Made by a program: the position numbers and the translations under genes
Assembly: GCA_025456085.1 (NCBI GenBank)
Contig: JALOLF010000017.1
Span: forward strand, 1-61,140
DNA from: Acidimicrobiales bacterium
GTDB taxonomy: Bacteria; Actinomycetota; Acidimicrobiia; Acidimicrobiales; Acidimicrobilacustridaceae
Direction of reading: 5' to 3'
Length of the DNA stretch: 61,140 bases
Notes under the pieces: model-generated
Database searches by the model: none
Told to the model about the DNA's origin: nothing
The model's input: only the letters and a program-made list of their open reading frames with translations
Part shown: in pieces, positions 25,249-34,087 of the stretch
Layout: every line of letters starts with the position of its first letter
Numbering within the stretch: the first letter of the stretch is position 1

Positions 25249-26706
25249 CTACCGGAGGGTGGGCTGGTGGTCGAGCGGCACGTAGATGCTCTTGTGCTCC
25301 AGGTAGGCCTCGAGGCCCTCGGGGCCGAGCTCACGGCCCACACCCGAGCTCTTGAAGCCGCCGAAGGGGGCGCCGAACTCCATGTCGAGCAGGTTCACCT
25401 GGTAGGTGCCGGTGCGGACCTTGCGGGCGATGTCCACGCCGTGGTCGACGTCGCCGGTCCACACGGAGCCCGAGAGCCCGTAGTCGGAGTCGTTGGCGAT
25501 GCGCACGGCCTCGTCCTCGTCGCCGTAGGGGATGAGGGACAGCACCGGGCCGAAGATCTCCTCCTGGGCGATGACCATCGAGTTGTCGACGTCGACGAAC
25601 AGCGTCGGGTCCACGTACCAGCCCCGGTCGAGGCCGGCGGGCCGGCCACCGCCCACGGCGATGCGGGCGCCGGCCTGCTTGCCGGCCTCGATGTAGCCCT
25701 CGACCCGCTCCCGCTGGCGCTCCGCCACCAGTGGGCCGCACTCGGTCGCGGGGTCGAGGGGGTCGCCGACCTTGAAGGCGCGCACGGCCTCGGCCAGCGC
25801 CTCGGCGACCTCGTCGTAGCGGCCCCTCGAGGCCAGGATGCGGGTCTGCGCCACGCAGGCCTGGCCGTTGTTCATGAGCGCGGCCGGCAGCAGCTGGGGC
25901 ACGACCTCGTCGAGGACGGCGTCGTCGAGGATGATGGCCGCCGACTTGCCGCCCAGCTCGAGCGTCACCCGCTTGAGCTGCTCACCGGCGATGGCGCCGA
26001 TCTTGCGGCCCGCGGCGGTGGAGCCCGTGAAGGCGATCTTGTCGATGCCGTCGTGGCGCACCAGGTGCTCGCCGACCTCGCGACCCGCGGGCACGATGTT
26101 GACCACCCCCGGGGGTAGGCCGCAGGACTCCAGCACCTCGGCCAGCACGTAGGCGTCGAGCGGGGTCTCCGGTGCCGGCTTGACCACCATGGTGGCGCCG
26201 GCCGCCAGGGCGGGACCCAGCTTCAGCATGGTGATGAACAGCGGGACGTTCCAGGGGATGATCCCGGCCACGACGCCCACCGGCTCCTTGCGCACGATCG
26301 AGTTGCCCAGCATGCCGGGGCGGTACTCCTCGAAGGCGTACTCCCGCGCCAGGCCCGCGTAGTAGTCGAGCACCGCCGTCGCGGAGATCACGTGGCCGAA
26401 CATCGAGAAGATGTAGGGCGCTCCCATCTCCAGGGAGATCAGCTTGGTGAGGTCCTCGGTGCGGGCTTGCAGCTCGGCGGAGACCGCTGTCATGACGTCG
26501 GCCCGCTCTGCGGGCGTCATCGTCGGCCACGGCCCGTGGTCGAAGGCCTCGCGGGCCGCGGCGACGGCCCGGTCCATGTCGGCGGAGGTGGCGTCGGGAA
26601 CGCTGCCCACGACCTCGTCGGTGGCGGGCGAGCGCACCTCGAGCGTGCCGGTGCCTGCAGGCGAGACCCACTCGCCGCCGATGAAGAACTTCTCGTGGAC
26701 GTGCAC
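25249..26706 (-). CDS. NAD(P)-dependent aldehyde dehydrogenase
   Basis: Oxidises an aldehyde to the acid; cytosolic; 485 aa. The start is a GTG at 26706 after AAGGGGG, giving VHVHEKFFIGGEWV. Motifs are GIIPWNVPLF, FTGSTAAGR (cofactor), LELGGKSA with the general-base Glu, and NNGQACVAQTR with the nucleophile Cys at residue 284. The C-terminal PFGGFKSSGVGRELG is typical. It is 29 bases upstream of the amine oxidase on the same strand. Downstream of the FadD19-like gene, it could also oxidise aldehydes from side-chain degradation. Confidence 0.9.
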   Translation of the reverse strand: MHVHEKFFIGGEWVSPAGTGTLEVRSPATDEVVGSVPDATSADMDRAVAAAREAFDHGPWPTMTPAERADVMTAVSAELQARTEDLTKLISLEMGAPYIFSMFGHVISATAVLDYYAGLAREYAFEEYRPGMLGNSIVRKEPVGVVAGIIPWNVPLFITMLKLGPALAAGATMVVKPAPETPLDAYVLAEVLESCGLPPGVVNIVPAGREVGEHLVRHDGIDKIAFTGSTAAGRKIGAIAGEQLKRVTLELGGKSAAIILDDAVLDEVVPQLLPAALMNNGQACVAQTRILASRGRYDEVAEALAEAVRAFKVGDPLDPATECGPLVAERQRERVEGYIEAGKQAGARIAVGGGRPAGLDRGWYVDPTLFVDVDNSMVIAQEEIFGPVLSLIPYGDEDEAVRIANDSDYGLSGSVWTGDVDHGVDIARKVRTGTYQVNLLDMEFGAPFGGFKSSGVGRELGPEGLEAYLEHKSIYVPLDHQPTLR

Positions 26707-26827
26707 GATGCCCCCTTGTGCTGAGACCTGCCGGTGCCCGGAGTGGGCCCGGTGTTGTCGTGGCCGTGGCCGGCCGGGATCGGTTGCTGCGGTGACGGTA
26801 GTGGTTGGCGGGTGGGTCGCCGTCGGC

Positions 26828-28465
26828 TCAGCCGCCGGCCGGGGTGGCCGACTCGGCCACCTTCTTGGCCCACGGGTAGTCGGGCTTGCCGCTCGGCGAG
26901 CGCACCACCGTGTCCACCAGGTGCAGCTCGCGTGGCACCTTGTACCCGGCGATGTGCTCCCGGCAGTGGGCCTGCAGGTCGGCCAGCGAGGGCACGCGAC
27001 CCTCGCGGGGCTGCACCACGGCGGCCACGCGCTGGCCCCACCGCTCGTCGGGCACACCCACCACCAGGGCGTCGAAGACGTCGGGATGCGCCTTGAGGGC
27101 CTGCTCCACCTCCTCGGGGTAGACCTTCTCGCCGCCGGTGTTGATCGACACCGATCCCCGTCCGAGCAGGGTGATGGTGCCGTCGGCCTCGACGGTGGCG
27201 AAGTCGCCGGGGACGGCGTAGCGCCTGCCGTCGGCCGCGGTGACGAAGACGCTGGCGGTCTTGTCGGGGTCGCCGTAGTAGCCGAGGGGGATGTTGCCGC
27301 CCCGGGCGACCATGCCGACTACACCGGAGCCGGGCTCCACGGGGCGCAGCTCGCTGTCGAGCACCACCGTGTCACGACCGGGCTGCACGGTGGGGCCGCC
27401 GCCCTTCATGGCCGTGTTGCCCTTGCCCACCGCGACGATGCCGTTGAAGCCGCTCTCGGTGGCACCGATGGAGTCGGTGATCACCAGGGTCGGGAAGCGC
27501 TCGATGAAGCGGTCCTTCACCGCGGGGGAGAACACCGCCGCGCTGGAGCTGAGGGCCAGCAGGCAGCTCAGGTCGAGCTCCTCGCCGGCGGCGTCGAGGG
27601 CCTCGAGCGCCTCGATGAGGGGTCGGCCCATGGCATCGCCGACGATCAGCACGGAGTTGATCCGCTCCCGGGCGATCGTGCGCCACACCTCGGTCGGCTC
27701 GAAGTGGCGGATCAGCACCGAGCAGTTCCCCTGGAACAGCGCCATGAGGGTGGCCACGAAGGCCGCACCGTGCATGAGGGGTGGCGTGTTGAAGTACACG
27801 AGCTGCCCACCCGAGGCGGCGGCCTTCTCGGACAGCTCGTACTCGCTGGCGACCTTCTCCCGGGTGAAGGGGTCGGTGCCGCCGGCGAGGGCGAAGAAGA
27901 TGTCCTCGCCGCGCCACATCACACCCTTGGGCATGCCCGTGGTGCCGCCCGTGTAGATGATGATCTGGTCGTCGCCGGAGCGTTCGCCGAAGTCGCGCTC
28001 GGGGGAACCGCTGGCCACCGCGACCTCGAACGGGACTGGGCTCAGGCCTTCCTGGGAGGCGCCCGAGCCGTCCTCGATCATCACGAGGTCGCGCAGCAGC
28101 GGGAGCTGGTCGAACACGTGGGCGACGCGGGGTCCGTACTCCTCGGAGTAGAACAGCGCCTTGAGGTCGGCGTTGTGGAACAGGTAGCGCAGCTCGTCCT
28201 CGACGTAGCGGTAGTTCACGTTCACCGGCACGGCCCGGGCCTTCAGGATGCCGAGCAGGGCTTCCATCCAGGGCAGCCCGTTCTGGGCGTAGATGCCGAT
28301 GTGGTCACCGGGTCGGATTCCGGCGTCGATCAGGTGGTGGGCCAGGCTGTTGGCCCGTCGATCCAGCTCGGCGTAGGTGCGGCGCTCGTCTCCGCAGATC
28401 AGCGCGACGCGGTCGGCGACGACGTCGACGGTGTGCTCGAACATGTCGGCGGCGTTGTAGGGCAT
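26828..28465 (-). CDS. fadD19: FadD19-like steroid/branched acyl-CoA synthetase
   Basis: Activates a carboxylic acid as CoA thioester, by similarity the C26 side-chain acid of sterols; cytosolic; 545 aa. The start DMFEHTVDVVADRVALICGD, the P-loop YTGGTTGMPKGVMWRGED (about residue 170), ITDSIGATESGFNG, RGGNIPLGYY, NTGGEKVYPEEVE (about 440) and SPSGKPDY with the catalytic Lys follow M. tuberculosis FadD19 closely as I remember it. A sister gene with the same plan lies at 8610. The transcript is probably leaderless: TAATCT lies 5 bases before the ATG and overlaps a full-match KstR-like box. Gene symbol by similarity only. Confidence 0.85.
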   Translation of the reverse strand: MPYNAADMFEHTVDVVADRVALICGDERRTYAELDRRANSLAHHLIDAGIRPGDHIGIYAQNGLPWMEALLGILKARAVPVNVNYRYVEDELRYLFHNADLKALFYSEEYGPRVAHVFDQLPLLRDLVMIEDGSGASQEGLSPVPFEVAVASGSPERDFGERSGDDQIIIYTGGTTGMPKGVMWRGEDIFFALAGGTDPFTREKVASEYELSEKAAASGGQLVYFNTPPLMHGAAFVATLMALFQGNCSVLIRHFEPTEVWRTIARERINSVLIVGDAMGRPLIEALEALDAAGEELDLSCLLALSSSAAVFSPAVKDRFIERFPTLVITDSIGATESGFNGIVAVGKGNTAMKGGGPTVQPGRDTVVLDSELRPVEPGSGVVGMVARGGNIPLGYYGDPDKTASVFVTAADGRRYAVPGDFATVEADGTITLLGRGSVSINTGGEKVYPEEVEQALKAHPDVFDALVVGVPDERWGQRVAAVVQPREGRVPSLADLQAHCREHIAGYKVPRELHLVDTVVRSPSGKPDYPWAKKVAESATPAGG

Positions 28466-28470
28466 GCCGG

Positions 28471-28488
28471 AGATTAGAACACGTTGCA
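28471..28488 (-). promoter_or_regulatory. Full-match KstR-like operator over the -10 box of the FadD19-like gene
   Basis: On the minus strand 28488-28475 reads TGCAACGTGTTCTA, an exact fit to TnnAACnnGTTnnA. It overlaps TAATCT (28476-28471), a -10 box followed after 5 bases by the ATG at 28465. A bound repressor would block the leaderless start directly. Confidence 0.6.
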
Positions 28489-28591
28489 GGGTGGGCGCGA
28501 CGGGCCCGAAACCGGGGTGGATGCCCGTCCCGTGCCGGTAGGAACACCGCTGCGTTGTGTCGGGACCGCGCCCGGACGGCAGACTGGTCGC

Positions 28592-29974
28592 ATGGCTGCA
28601 CGAACCACTGCTCGTCACGGTGCCGGTTCGACCGGGGGGCCGCGCCCGGTGCTGTCGTGGGTGTACCTGCTGCTCAGCGCCAATGGCGCGGCGTACACCT
28701 ACAACGCCTACCGGCCGGCGACGCAGAACCAGCGGGTGCGCTTCGTGCCCAGCTTCTTCGCGTCGTGGCTCACCCTGGAGCTGGCCTGGTTCCATCTCCT
28801 CTGGGAGGCGGCGGCCACTGCCTTCTTCATCCGCAAGGGTGCGCTGCGGCACTGGGCAGGTCGGCTCGGTCTGCTGATCACGCTGGCCAACTGGGTCGGG
28901 CTCGTCGTCACCATCCGCCACAGCCTGGGGTCGCGCCACGAGGTGGCTCGGGCCCTGGCCGAGGTGAACCCCGACGGGGTCGGGCTGCGGCGCCACAAGG
29001 TGCAGCGCATCCGCGGTGTCGAGTACTCGCAGGAGGGCCGCCACCACCTGAAGCTCGACGTGTTCCGACCCGTCGATCCCCCGGCTCCGGGCGAGCGCCG
29101 ACCGGCGCTCGTGCAGGTGCACGGCGGCGCCTGGGTCATGGGCACCCGCAAGGAGCAGGCCATCCCCCTCATGAACTACATGGCGTCGCGGGGCTGGGTG
29201 TGCTTCAGCATCGACTACCGGCTCAGCCCGCAGGCCGTCTTCCCCGAGCACCTGATCGACGTGAAGCGGGCCGTCGCCTGGGTGCGTGAGCACGCCGACG
29301 AGTACGGGGTCGATCCCGACTTCGTGGCCATCACCGGCGGCTCGGCCGGGGGGCACCTGAGCTCGCTCGCGGCGCTGACCGAGAACGATCCGGCCCTGCA
29401 GCCCGGCTTCGAGGACGCGGACACGTCGATCCAGGCCGCCGTGCCCTTCTACGGGGTGTACGACTTCACCAACCGGGACGGGGCCATGCACCGTGACTTC
29501 GTGGCCAACTTCCTGGAGCCGGTGGTCATGAAGGCGTCGCTTCGCCGGGACCCGGAGAAGTTCGAGCAGGCGTCCCCCTACGACCAGACCCATGCCGATG
29601 CGCCGCCGTTCCTGGTGGTGCACGGCGAGAAGGACACCCTCGCCCCCGTGGAGCAGGCCCGGAGCTTCGTGGAGAAGCTGCGCGCCGAGTCCAACCAGGC
29701 CGTGCACTACCTGGAGCTGAAGGGGGCCCAGCACGCCTTCGACATGTTCCCGTCCATCCGGACCAACAACGTGCTCGTCGGCGTGGACCGGTTCCTGACC
29801 ATGGTGCACGCCGAGTACCTCCAGCGGCGGGGGGAGGCGGTGTCGGCCGAGGACCGGGCCGTGCTGGCGTCGGTGGCGGCCGACGGCGAGCTCGTGCCCG
29901 AGCTGGCTTCGGTGGCCGACTCGGCCGACGACGGCGCACTGGTGCGGGCGAGCGACGTGGCAACCACGAGTTGA
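28592..29974 (+). CDS. Membrane-anchored alpha/beta-hydrolase (HSL/esterase type)
   Basis: A 460-aa protein. The first about 120 residues hold three hydrophobic segments (around 20-36, 52-76 and 86-104). A hormone-sensitive-lipase-type domain follows: oxyanion VHGGAWVMG (about residue 175), nucleophile elbow GGSAGGHLSS (about 250), Asp in VVHGEKDTLAP and His in GAQHAFDMF. The role is likely hydrolysis of a lipid or ester at the membrane. It is divergent from the FadD19-like gene, so it may fall under the same operator region. It is followed after 14 bases by a dienelactone hydrolase family gene. Confidence 0.85.
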   Translation: MAARTTARHGAGSTGGPRPVLSWVYLLLSANGAAYTYNAYRPATQNQRVRFVPSFFASWLTLELAWFHLLWEAAATAFFIRKGALRHWAGRLGLLITLANWVGLVVTIRHSLGSRHEVARALAEVNPDGVGLRRHKVQRIRGVEYSQEGRHHLKLDVFRPVDPPAPGERRPALVQVHGGAWVMGTRKEQAIPLMNYMASRGWVCFSIDYRLSPQAVFPEHLIDVKRAVAWVREHADEYGVDPDFVAITGGSAGGHLSSLAALTENDPALQPGFEDADTSIQAAVPFYGVYDFTNRDGAMHRDFVANFLEPVVMKASLRRDPEKFEQASPYDQTHADAPPFLVVHGEKDTLAPVEQARSFVEKLRAESNQAVHYLELKGAQHAFDMFPSIRTNNVLVGVDRFLTMVHAEYLQRRGEAVSAEDRAVLASVAADGELVPELASVADSADDGALVRASDVATTS

Positions 29975-29988
29975 CAGGAGCGACGCCG

Positions 29989-30696
29989 ATGGACTTCTCC
30001 GCCAGGATCGACGAGGTGGTCGCCCACGACGGCCGATCCTTCCCCCTCCACGTCGTGGTGCCGCGCCGGGGTCGGGGGCCGGGCGTGCTGCTCCTGCACG
30101 AGATCTTCGGGGTGAACGCCTACATCCGCGAGGTCGCGCAGCGCCTCGCCCTGCTGGGCTACGTGGTGGCCGCGCCCGACCTGTTCTGGCGCATCGATCC
30201 CGACCACCCCATCGAACGCCAGGACGCCGAGCTCGACGCCGCCATCGAGCGGGCCGGCGGGCTCGACGCCCAGGAGGCCGTGCGCGACGCCGATGCCGCC
30301 CTGGCGCACCTGTCCCGCCTCGGCGAGACGACGGGCTCCGTGGGCGTGCTGGGCTTCTGCCTCGGTGGCACCCTGGCCTTCGGCGTGGGCCTGCACTCCG
30401 AGCCCGACACGGTGGTCTCCTACTACGGCTCGGGGGTGCCCGACCTGGTGGCGGGGGCGGACGCCCTCGACTGCCCGGTGCTCGCCCACTTCGGCACCCG
30501 GGACCCCTACCTCCCGCTGGAGCGCGTCGAGGAGGTGCGCACCGCGCTGGCCGACCGTGAGGGCGTCGAGGTGCACCTCTTCGACGCCGGTCATGCCTTC
30601 GACAACCACCTCGCAGACACGTTCCACGAGCCCGTGGCCGCCCGGGCCGCCTGGGGGGTCACCGCCGACTTCCTGCGTCGTACGCTGTGGACGTAG
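29989..30696 (+). CDS. Dienelactone hydrolase family protein
   Basis: A 235-aa soluble hydrolase. It uses the Cys nucleophile typical of the family in GFCLGG (about residue 120), Asp in FGTRDPYLP and His in DAGHAFDN. The oxyanion segment is LLLHEIFGVN. True dienelactone hydrolases act in chlorocatechol degradation, but no other gene of that route is here, so the substrate is open. The start is ATG 29989 after ACAGGAG. It is probably co-transcribed with the upstream membrane hydrolase. Confidence 0.85.
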   Translation: MDFSARIDEVVAHDGRSFPLHVVVPRRGRGPGVLLLHEIFGVNAYIREVAQRLALLGYVVAAPDLFWRIDPDHPIERQDAELDAAIERAGGLDAQEAVRDADAALAHLSRLGETTGSVGVLGFCLGGTLAFGVGLHSEPDTVVSYYGSGVPDLVAGADALDCPVLAHFGTRDPYLPLERVEEVRTALADREGVEVHLFDAGHAFDNHLADTFHEPVAARAAWGVTADFLRRTLWT

Positions 30697-30733
30697 GGGT
30701 GCGGGGGCCACGGCTCCCCGCCCCCGCCTGACC

Positions 30734-30739
30734 TACCGT
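30734..30739 (+). promoter_or_regulatory. -10 box of a predicted leaderless transcript (DMT permease)
   Basis: TACCGT is followed by 5 bases and the GTG start at 30745, with no Shine-Dalgarno in between. Confidence 0.4.
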
Positions 30740-30744
30740 GTCGC

Positions 30745-31578
30745 GTGCTCGGCGCCACGGTCCTCGCCCTGACCTCCGCAGCCCTGCACGCGTCCTGGAA
30801 CCTGCTGGTGAAGACGGCGCCGGCGCGCGACCTCATGGCCTGGGGGCAGTTCGTGCTCGGAGGGCTGCTGGTCGTGCCGGTGCTGGTGGTGCTCGGCTGG
30901 CCGGAGCCCGCCACGTGGCCCTACCTCGCCGCTTCGGCGGTGGTGCACGTCGGCTACGTGACGGGCCTGGTGCAGGCCTACACCCACGGCGACTTCTCAC
31001 TCGCGTATCCCCTCGCCCGCGGCGCCGGCGCGCTGCTGGCGGCCGTGGGCGGTGCCCTCCTGCTCGGCGACGGGTTGTCCGCCGCCGCCTGGGCAGCCGT
31101 GGTCGTGGTGGGTGGTGGGCTGGCCTCGCTGGGCGGCCGGCGGGCCTCGAGCGAGGCGATCGGCTGGGCGTTGTTCACCGCGGCCTGCATCGCCACCTAC
31201 ACCCTGATCGACGCCAGGGGGGCCCGCACCGCGGACAGCGGCGTCGTCTACGGCCTGGCCACCATGCCCTGCATCGCGGTGTCGCTGACGATCGCCGGGG
31301 TGGCGCGGGGGCGGGGGCAGGCCTTCGTGGGCGCCCTACGCACCGACTGGCGCACCTGGGCGCTGGCCGGGCTCGGCCTGTGCGCCGCCTACACGTTGGT
31401 CCTCGTCGCCATCCGGCAGGCCCCTGTGGGCTACGTGGCGGTGCTGCGGGAGTCGTCGGTGGTCTTCGGTGCCCTGCTGGGCTGGCTCCTGCTGCACGAG
31501 GCGCTCGGTGGGCGGCGCCTCGTGTCGTCGGTGGTCATCCTGGTCGGTCTGGTCGGCCTGGTGGCCGCGTCGTGGTGA
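30745..31578 (+). CDS. EamA/DMT superfamily transporter
   Basis: A 277-aa integral membrane protein with about ten hydrophobic helices in two homologous halves, as in EamA exporters of amino acids or metabolites. Features are SAALHASWNLLVK in the first helix and, at the end of the second repeat, ALLGWLLLHEALGGRRLVSS, the family signature. The cargo is unknown. The GTG start is probably leaderless. Its last 44 bases overlap the 3' end of the convergent rhodanese gene. Confidence 0.85.
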   Translation: MLGATVLALTSAALHASWNLLVKTAPARDLMAWGQFVLGGLLVVPVLVVLGWPEPATWPYLAASAVVHVGYVTGLVQAYTHGDFSLAYPLARGAGALLAAVGGALLLGDGLSAAAWAAVVVVGGGLASLGGRRASSEAIGWALFTAACIATYTLIDARGARTADSGVVYGLATMPCIAVSLTIAGVARGRGQAFVGALRTDWRTWALAGLGLCAAYTLVLVAIRQAPVGYVAVLRESSVVFGALLGWLLLHEALGGRRLVSSVVILVGLVGLVAASW

Positions 31579-32071
31579 GCGCCTCGGACGAGGGTCCGGT
31601 CGAGGTCACCCCGGCGTCGTGCAGCACCGGCCGGCCGGACTCGCCCCACGCGGTGAGGCCGCCCCGCAGGTCGAGCACCCGGGTGTAGCCCAGGGAGATC
31701 AGGGTGCGGGCTGCGACGGCGGACATCTGCCCGGTGCGGCAGTAGACGGCGATCGGCTGGTCGCGGTCGTCGGGCAGCAGCGACGAGGCGGCGATGTCGT
31801 CGAAGGCCACGAAGGCGTCGGTGCCGTCGAGGTGGCCCTCGTAGGGCACGTGCACGTTGAGCAGGGGCATCTCGGGGTCGGCGTCGACGGCCCGGGCGAA
31901 GTCGTCCGGCGGGAGCACCAGGATCGTGGCGTCGCCATCACGCGCCGAGCCCGATGCCCGCACCGCCGTGTCGGCCCGGGAGGGGGAGGGACCGCCGCAC
32001 GCGCCGGAACCCAGCAGCACCGTCGAGACGAGCCCGAGGAGGACCAGGAGGCGCAGCGGTGAGGTCGACAT
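31535..32071 (-). CDS. Rhodanese-domain lipoprotein
   Basis: A 178-aa protein. The signal peptide ends with a lipobox (SGAC), so the domain sits outside the membrane. The rhodanese domain carries the active-site loop YCRTGQMSAVAARTLISLG with the catalytic Cys, and LRGGLTAWGESGRPV typical of its end. It could move sulfane sulfur or act as a thiol redox protein. The C-terminal Thr/Pro/Arg tail runs 44 bases into the convergent permease gene. The ATG at 32071 is the start immediately before the signal peptide. Confidence 0.8.
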   Translation of the reverse strand: MSTSPLRLLVLLGLVSTVLLGSGACGGPSPSRADTAVRASGSARDGDATILVLPPDDFARAVDADPEMPLLNVHVPYEGHLDGTDAFVAFDDIAASSLLPDDRDQPIAVYCRTGQMSAVAARTLISLGYTRVLDLRGGLTAWGESGRPVLHDAGVTSTGPSSEALTTTRPPGRPDRPG

Positions 32072-32169
32072 GGCGGCCGGCAGTGTAGGGAGCCGGCTGT
32101 CGGAATGGACGTCACCCGTCGACGGTGCGGCGCGGCGGTCCGCCGCACGGGGGCTGCGATACTTCGCGG

Positions 32170-34005
32170 ATGCGCGTCGCGGCACTCGTCAAGCAGGTCC
32201 CCGCCTTCGAGGCCATGGGGCTGGGCGGGGACGGACGGCTGCGCCGTGAGGGCCTGCCGTTGGAGATGAGCGCCTACTGCCGACGGGCGGTGGCCCAGGG
32301 GGTGGCGCTGGCCCGGGCCAGCGGCGGCTCGTGCACCGTGGTGACGATGGGTCCACCGGCGGCCGAGGCCGTGCTGCGCGAGGCGCTGTGCTGCGGTGCC
32401 GACACCGCCCTGCACCTGTGCGACGCCGCCTTCGCCGGTGCCGACACGTTGGCCACCGCCCACGCGCTGGCGGCGGCCCTGACCGCCGAGGGCCCCTTCG
32501 ACCTGGTGCTCGTGGGGCGGAGCTCGGTCGACGCCGAGACCGGTCAGGTGGGGCCCCAGCTCGCCGAGTTGCTGGGTCTCCCCTTCGCCGCCGGCGTGAA
32601 GCGCCTCGAGATCGTCGGCGGGGTGGCGGAGGTGGGCCTCGAGCACGACGACACCTGGCTCGAGGCCACCGTGGCACTCCCCGCCGTCCTGTCGTGCGCG
32701 GAGCGGCTCATCGACCCGTGCAAGATCAAGGATCCCGACGCCTGGGCCGCCGTCGACGCAGCCCGCCTGCGCCGGGTGCGCGCCGAGGACCTGGGACCCG
32801 GTCCCTGGGGGGCGGCTGCGTCGCCGACACGGGTCGGTGAGCTGCGCACCGAGGTGGTGGAACGGGAGGGCCGGGTGCTGAGCGGTCCGGTCCACCAGCA
32901 GGTGGCCGAGGTGGTGGCCGTGCTCGAGGACCGCGGTCTGCTGACGCCCGATCCCGACGCAGGGATCCTCGACGAGGAGGTGCCGGCGACGGGCGGGTCC
33001 GGTCCCGTGATCGGGGTGGTGTTGGAACCGGGCCGCGCCCGGCTCGCCAGGGAGCTGCTGGGCGGAGCGGCCCGGCTGGTCGCGGCTGGGCACGGCAGGG
33101 TCGTCGCCGTGGCCCCCGAGCCCGTGGACGCGGCGGCGGTGCTCGGCTCGTGGGGCGCGGACGAGGTGGTGTGCCTGCGACCCGCGCCGCCGTCGGGAGG
33201 GACCGGTCCCGGGGTGCTGGTCGAGGAGGACGTGGCCGGCGCGCTGGTGGCCTGGGCCCGTGGCGTGGAGCCGTGGGCGGTCGTCACCGGCAGCACCGCC
33301 TGGGGCCGCGAGGTCGCCGGGCGCGCCGCGGCGGCGCTCGGCGCCGGTCTCACCGGCGACGCGGTCGGGCTCTCCTTCGACCAGGGGCGTCTCGTGGGGT
33401 GGAAGCCGGCCTTCGGCGGCAGCGTGGTGGCAGCGGTGACCGCGACCTCGCCCACGCAGCTGGTCACCGTGCGTCCGGGGGTGCTGGCGCTCGGGCGGCC
33501 CCGGTCCGTCGGGAGCCCCGCGGTGTCGGAGCGCGCCGTGGTCCCCCGGGGCCGGGTGCGGATCCGCTCCGTGACGCGGGAGGACCAGCTCGACCTGCTG
33601 GCGAACGCGGACCGCGTCGTGGGTGTCGGACAGGGGGTGGATCCGACCCGCTACGGCGAGCTCGACGCGCTCTGTGACCTGCTCGGCGCAGAGCTCGCGG
33701 CGACCCGCAAGGTCACGGACCGGGGATGGCTGCCGCACGCCCGTCAGCTCGGGGTCACCGGTCACGCCATCTCCCCGCGCCTGTACCTGGCGCTGGGCAC
33801 CAGCGGGAAGTTCAACCACATGGCGGGGGTGCGCAGCGCCGGTCTCGTGGTGGCGGTGAACCCCGATGGCGCCGCCCCGGTGTTCGGGTACGCCGACCTC
33901 GGCGTCCTCGGGACCTGGGAACAGGTCGTGCCGGAGCTGGTGGCCCAGCTCCGGGCCCGGACGGGGCCGCCCGACGGATCCGCGGGCCCGTCCCGCGCCG
34001 GGTGA
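32170..34005 (+). CDS. Single-chain electron transfer flavoprotein (EtfB-EtfA fusion)
   Basis: Carries electrons from acyl-CoA dehydrogenases to the quinone pool in the classical system. This 611-aa chain joins an N-terminal beta-like part (about 1-245, beginning MRVAALVKQVP and containing GRSSVDAETGQVGPQLAELL and the AMP-side CKIKDP) to an alpha-like part. The alpha part has VGVGQGVDP, TRKVTDRGWLPHARQLG and the FAD-binding SPRLYLALGTSGKFNHMAG. ETF is normally a heterodimer. The alpha-specific loop GTSGKFNHMAG differs from the common GxSGAxQHxAG. The ATG at 32170 has no Shine-Dalgarno. No acyl-CoA dehydrogenase or ETF-QO gene is adjacent. Confidence 0.8.
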   Translation: MRVAALVKQVPAFEAMGLGGDGRLRREGLPLEMSAYCRRAVAQGVALARASGGSCTVVTMGPPAAEAVLREALCCGADTALHLCDAAFAGADTLATAHALAAALTAEGPFDLVLVGRSSVDAETGQVGPQLAELLGLPFAAGVKRLEIVGGVAEVGLEHDDTWLEATVALPAVLSCAERLIDPCKIKDPDAWAAVDAARLRRVRAEDLGPGPWGAAASPTRVGELRTEVVEREGRVLSGPVHQQVAEVVAVLEDRGLLTPDPDAGILDEEVPATGGSGPVIGVVLEPGRARLARELLGGAARLVAAGHGRVVAVAPEPVDAAAVLGSWGADEVVCLRPAPPSGGTGPGVLVEEDVAGALVAWARGVEPWAVVTGSTAWGREVAGRAAAALGAGLTGDAVGLSFDQGRLVGWKPAFGGSVVAAVTATSPTQLVTVRPGVLALGRPRSVGSPAVSERAVVPRGRVRIRSVTREDQLDLLANADRVVGVGQGVDPTRYGELDALCDLLGAELAATRKVTDRGWLPHARQLGVTGHAISPRLYLALGTSGKFNHMAGVRSAGLVVAVNPDGAAPVFGYADLGVLGTWEQVVPELVAQLRARTGPPDGSAGPSRAG

Positions 34006-34029
34006 CGTCGTCCGCACGGGCGTTGCCGG

Positions 34030-34035
34030 TAGCCT
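34030..34035 (+). promoter_or_regulatory. Putative -10 box before the orphan binding protein
   Basis: TAGCCT fits TAnnnT, 52 bases before the ATG at 34088. Confidence 0.3.
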
Positions 34036-34087
34036 GCTGGCGCTCCGGACCCGTGCGTCCCGTCGTGAAGGACCCCTGGTTGACGTC

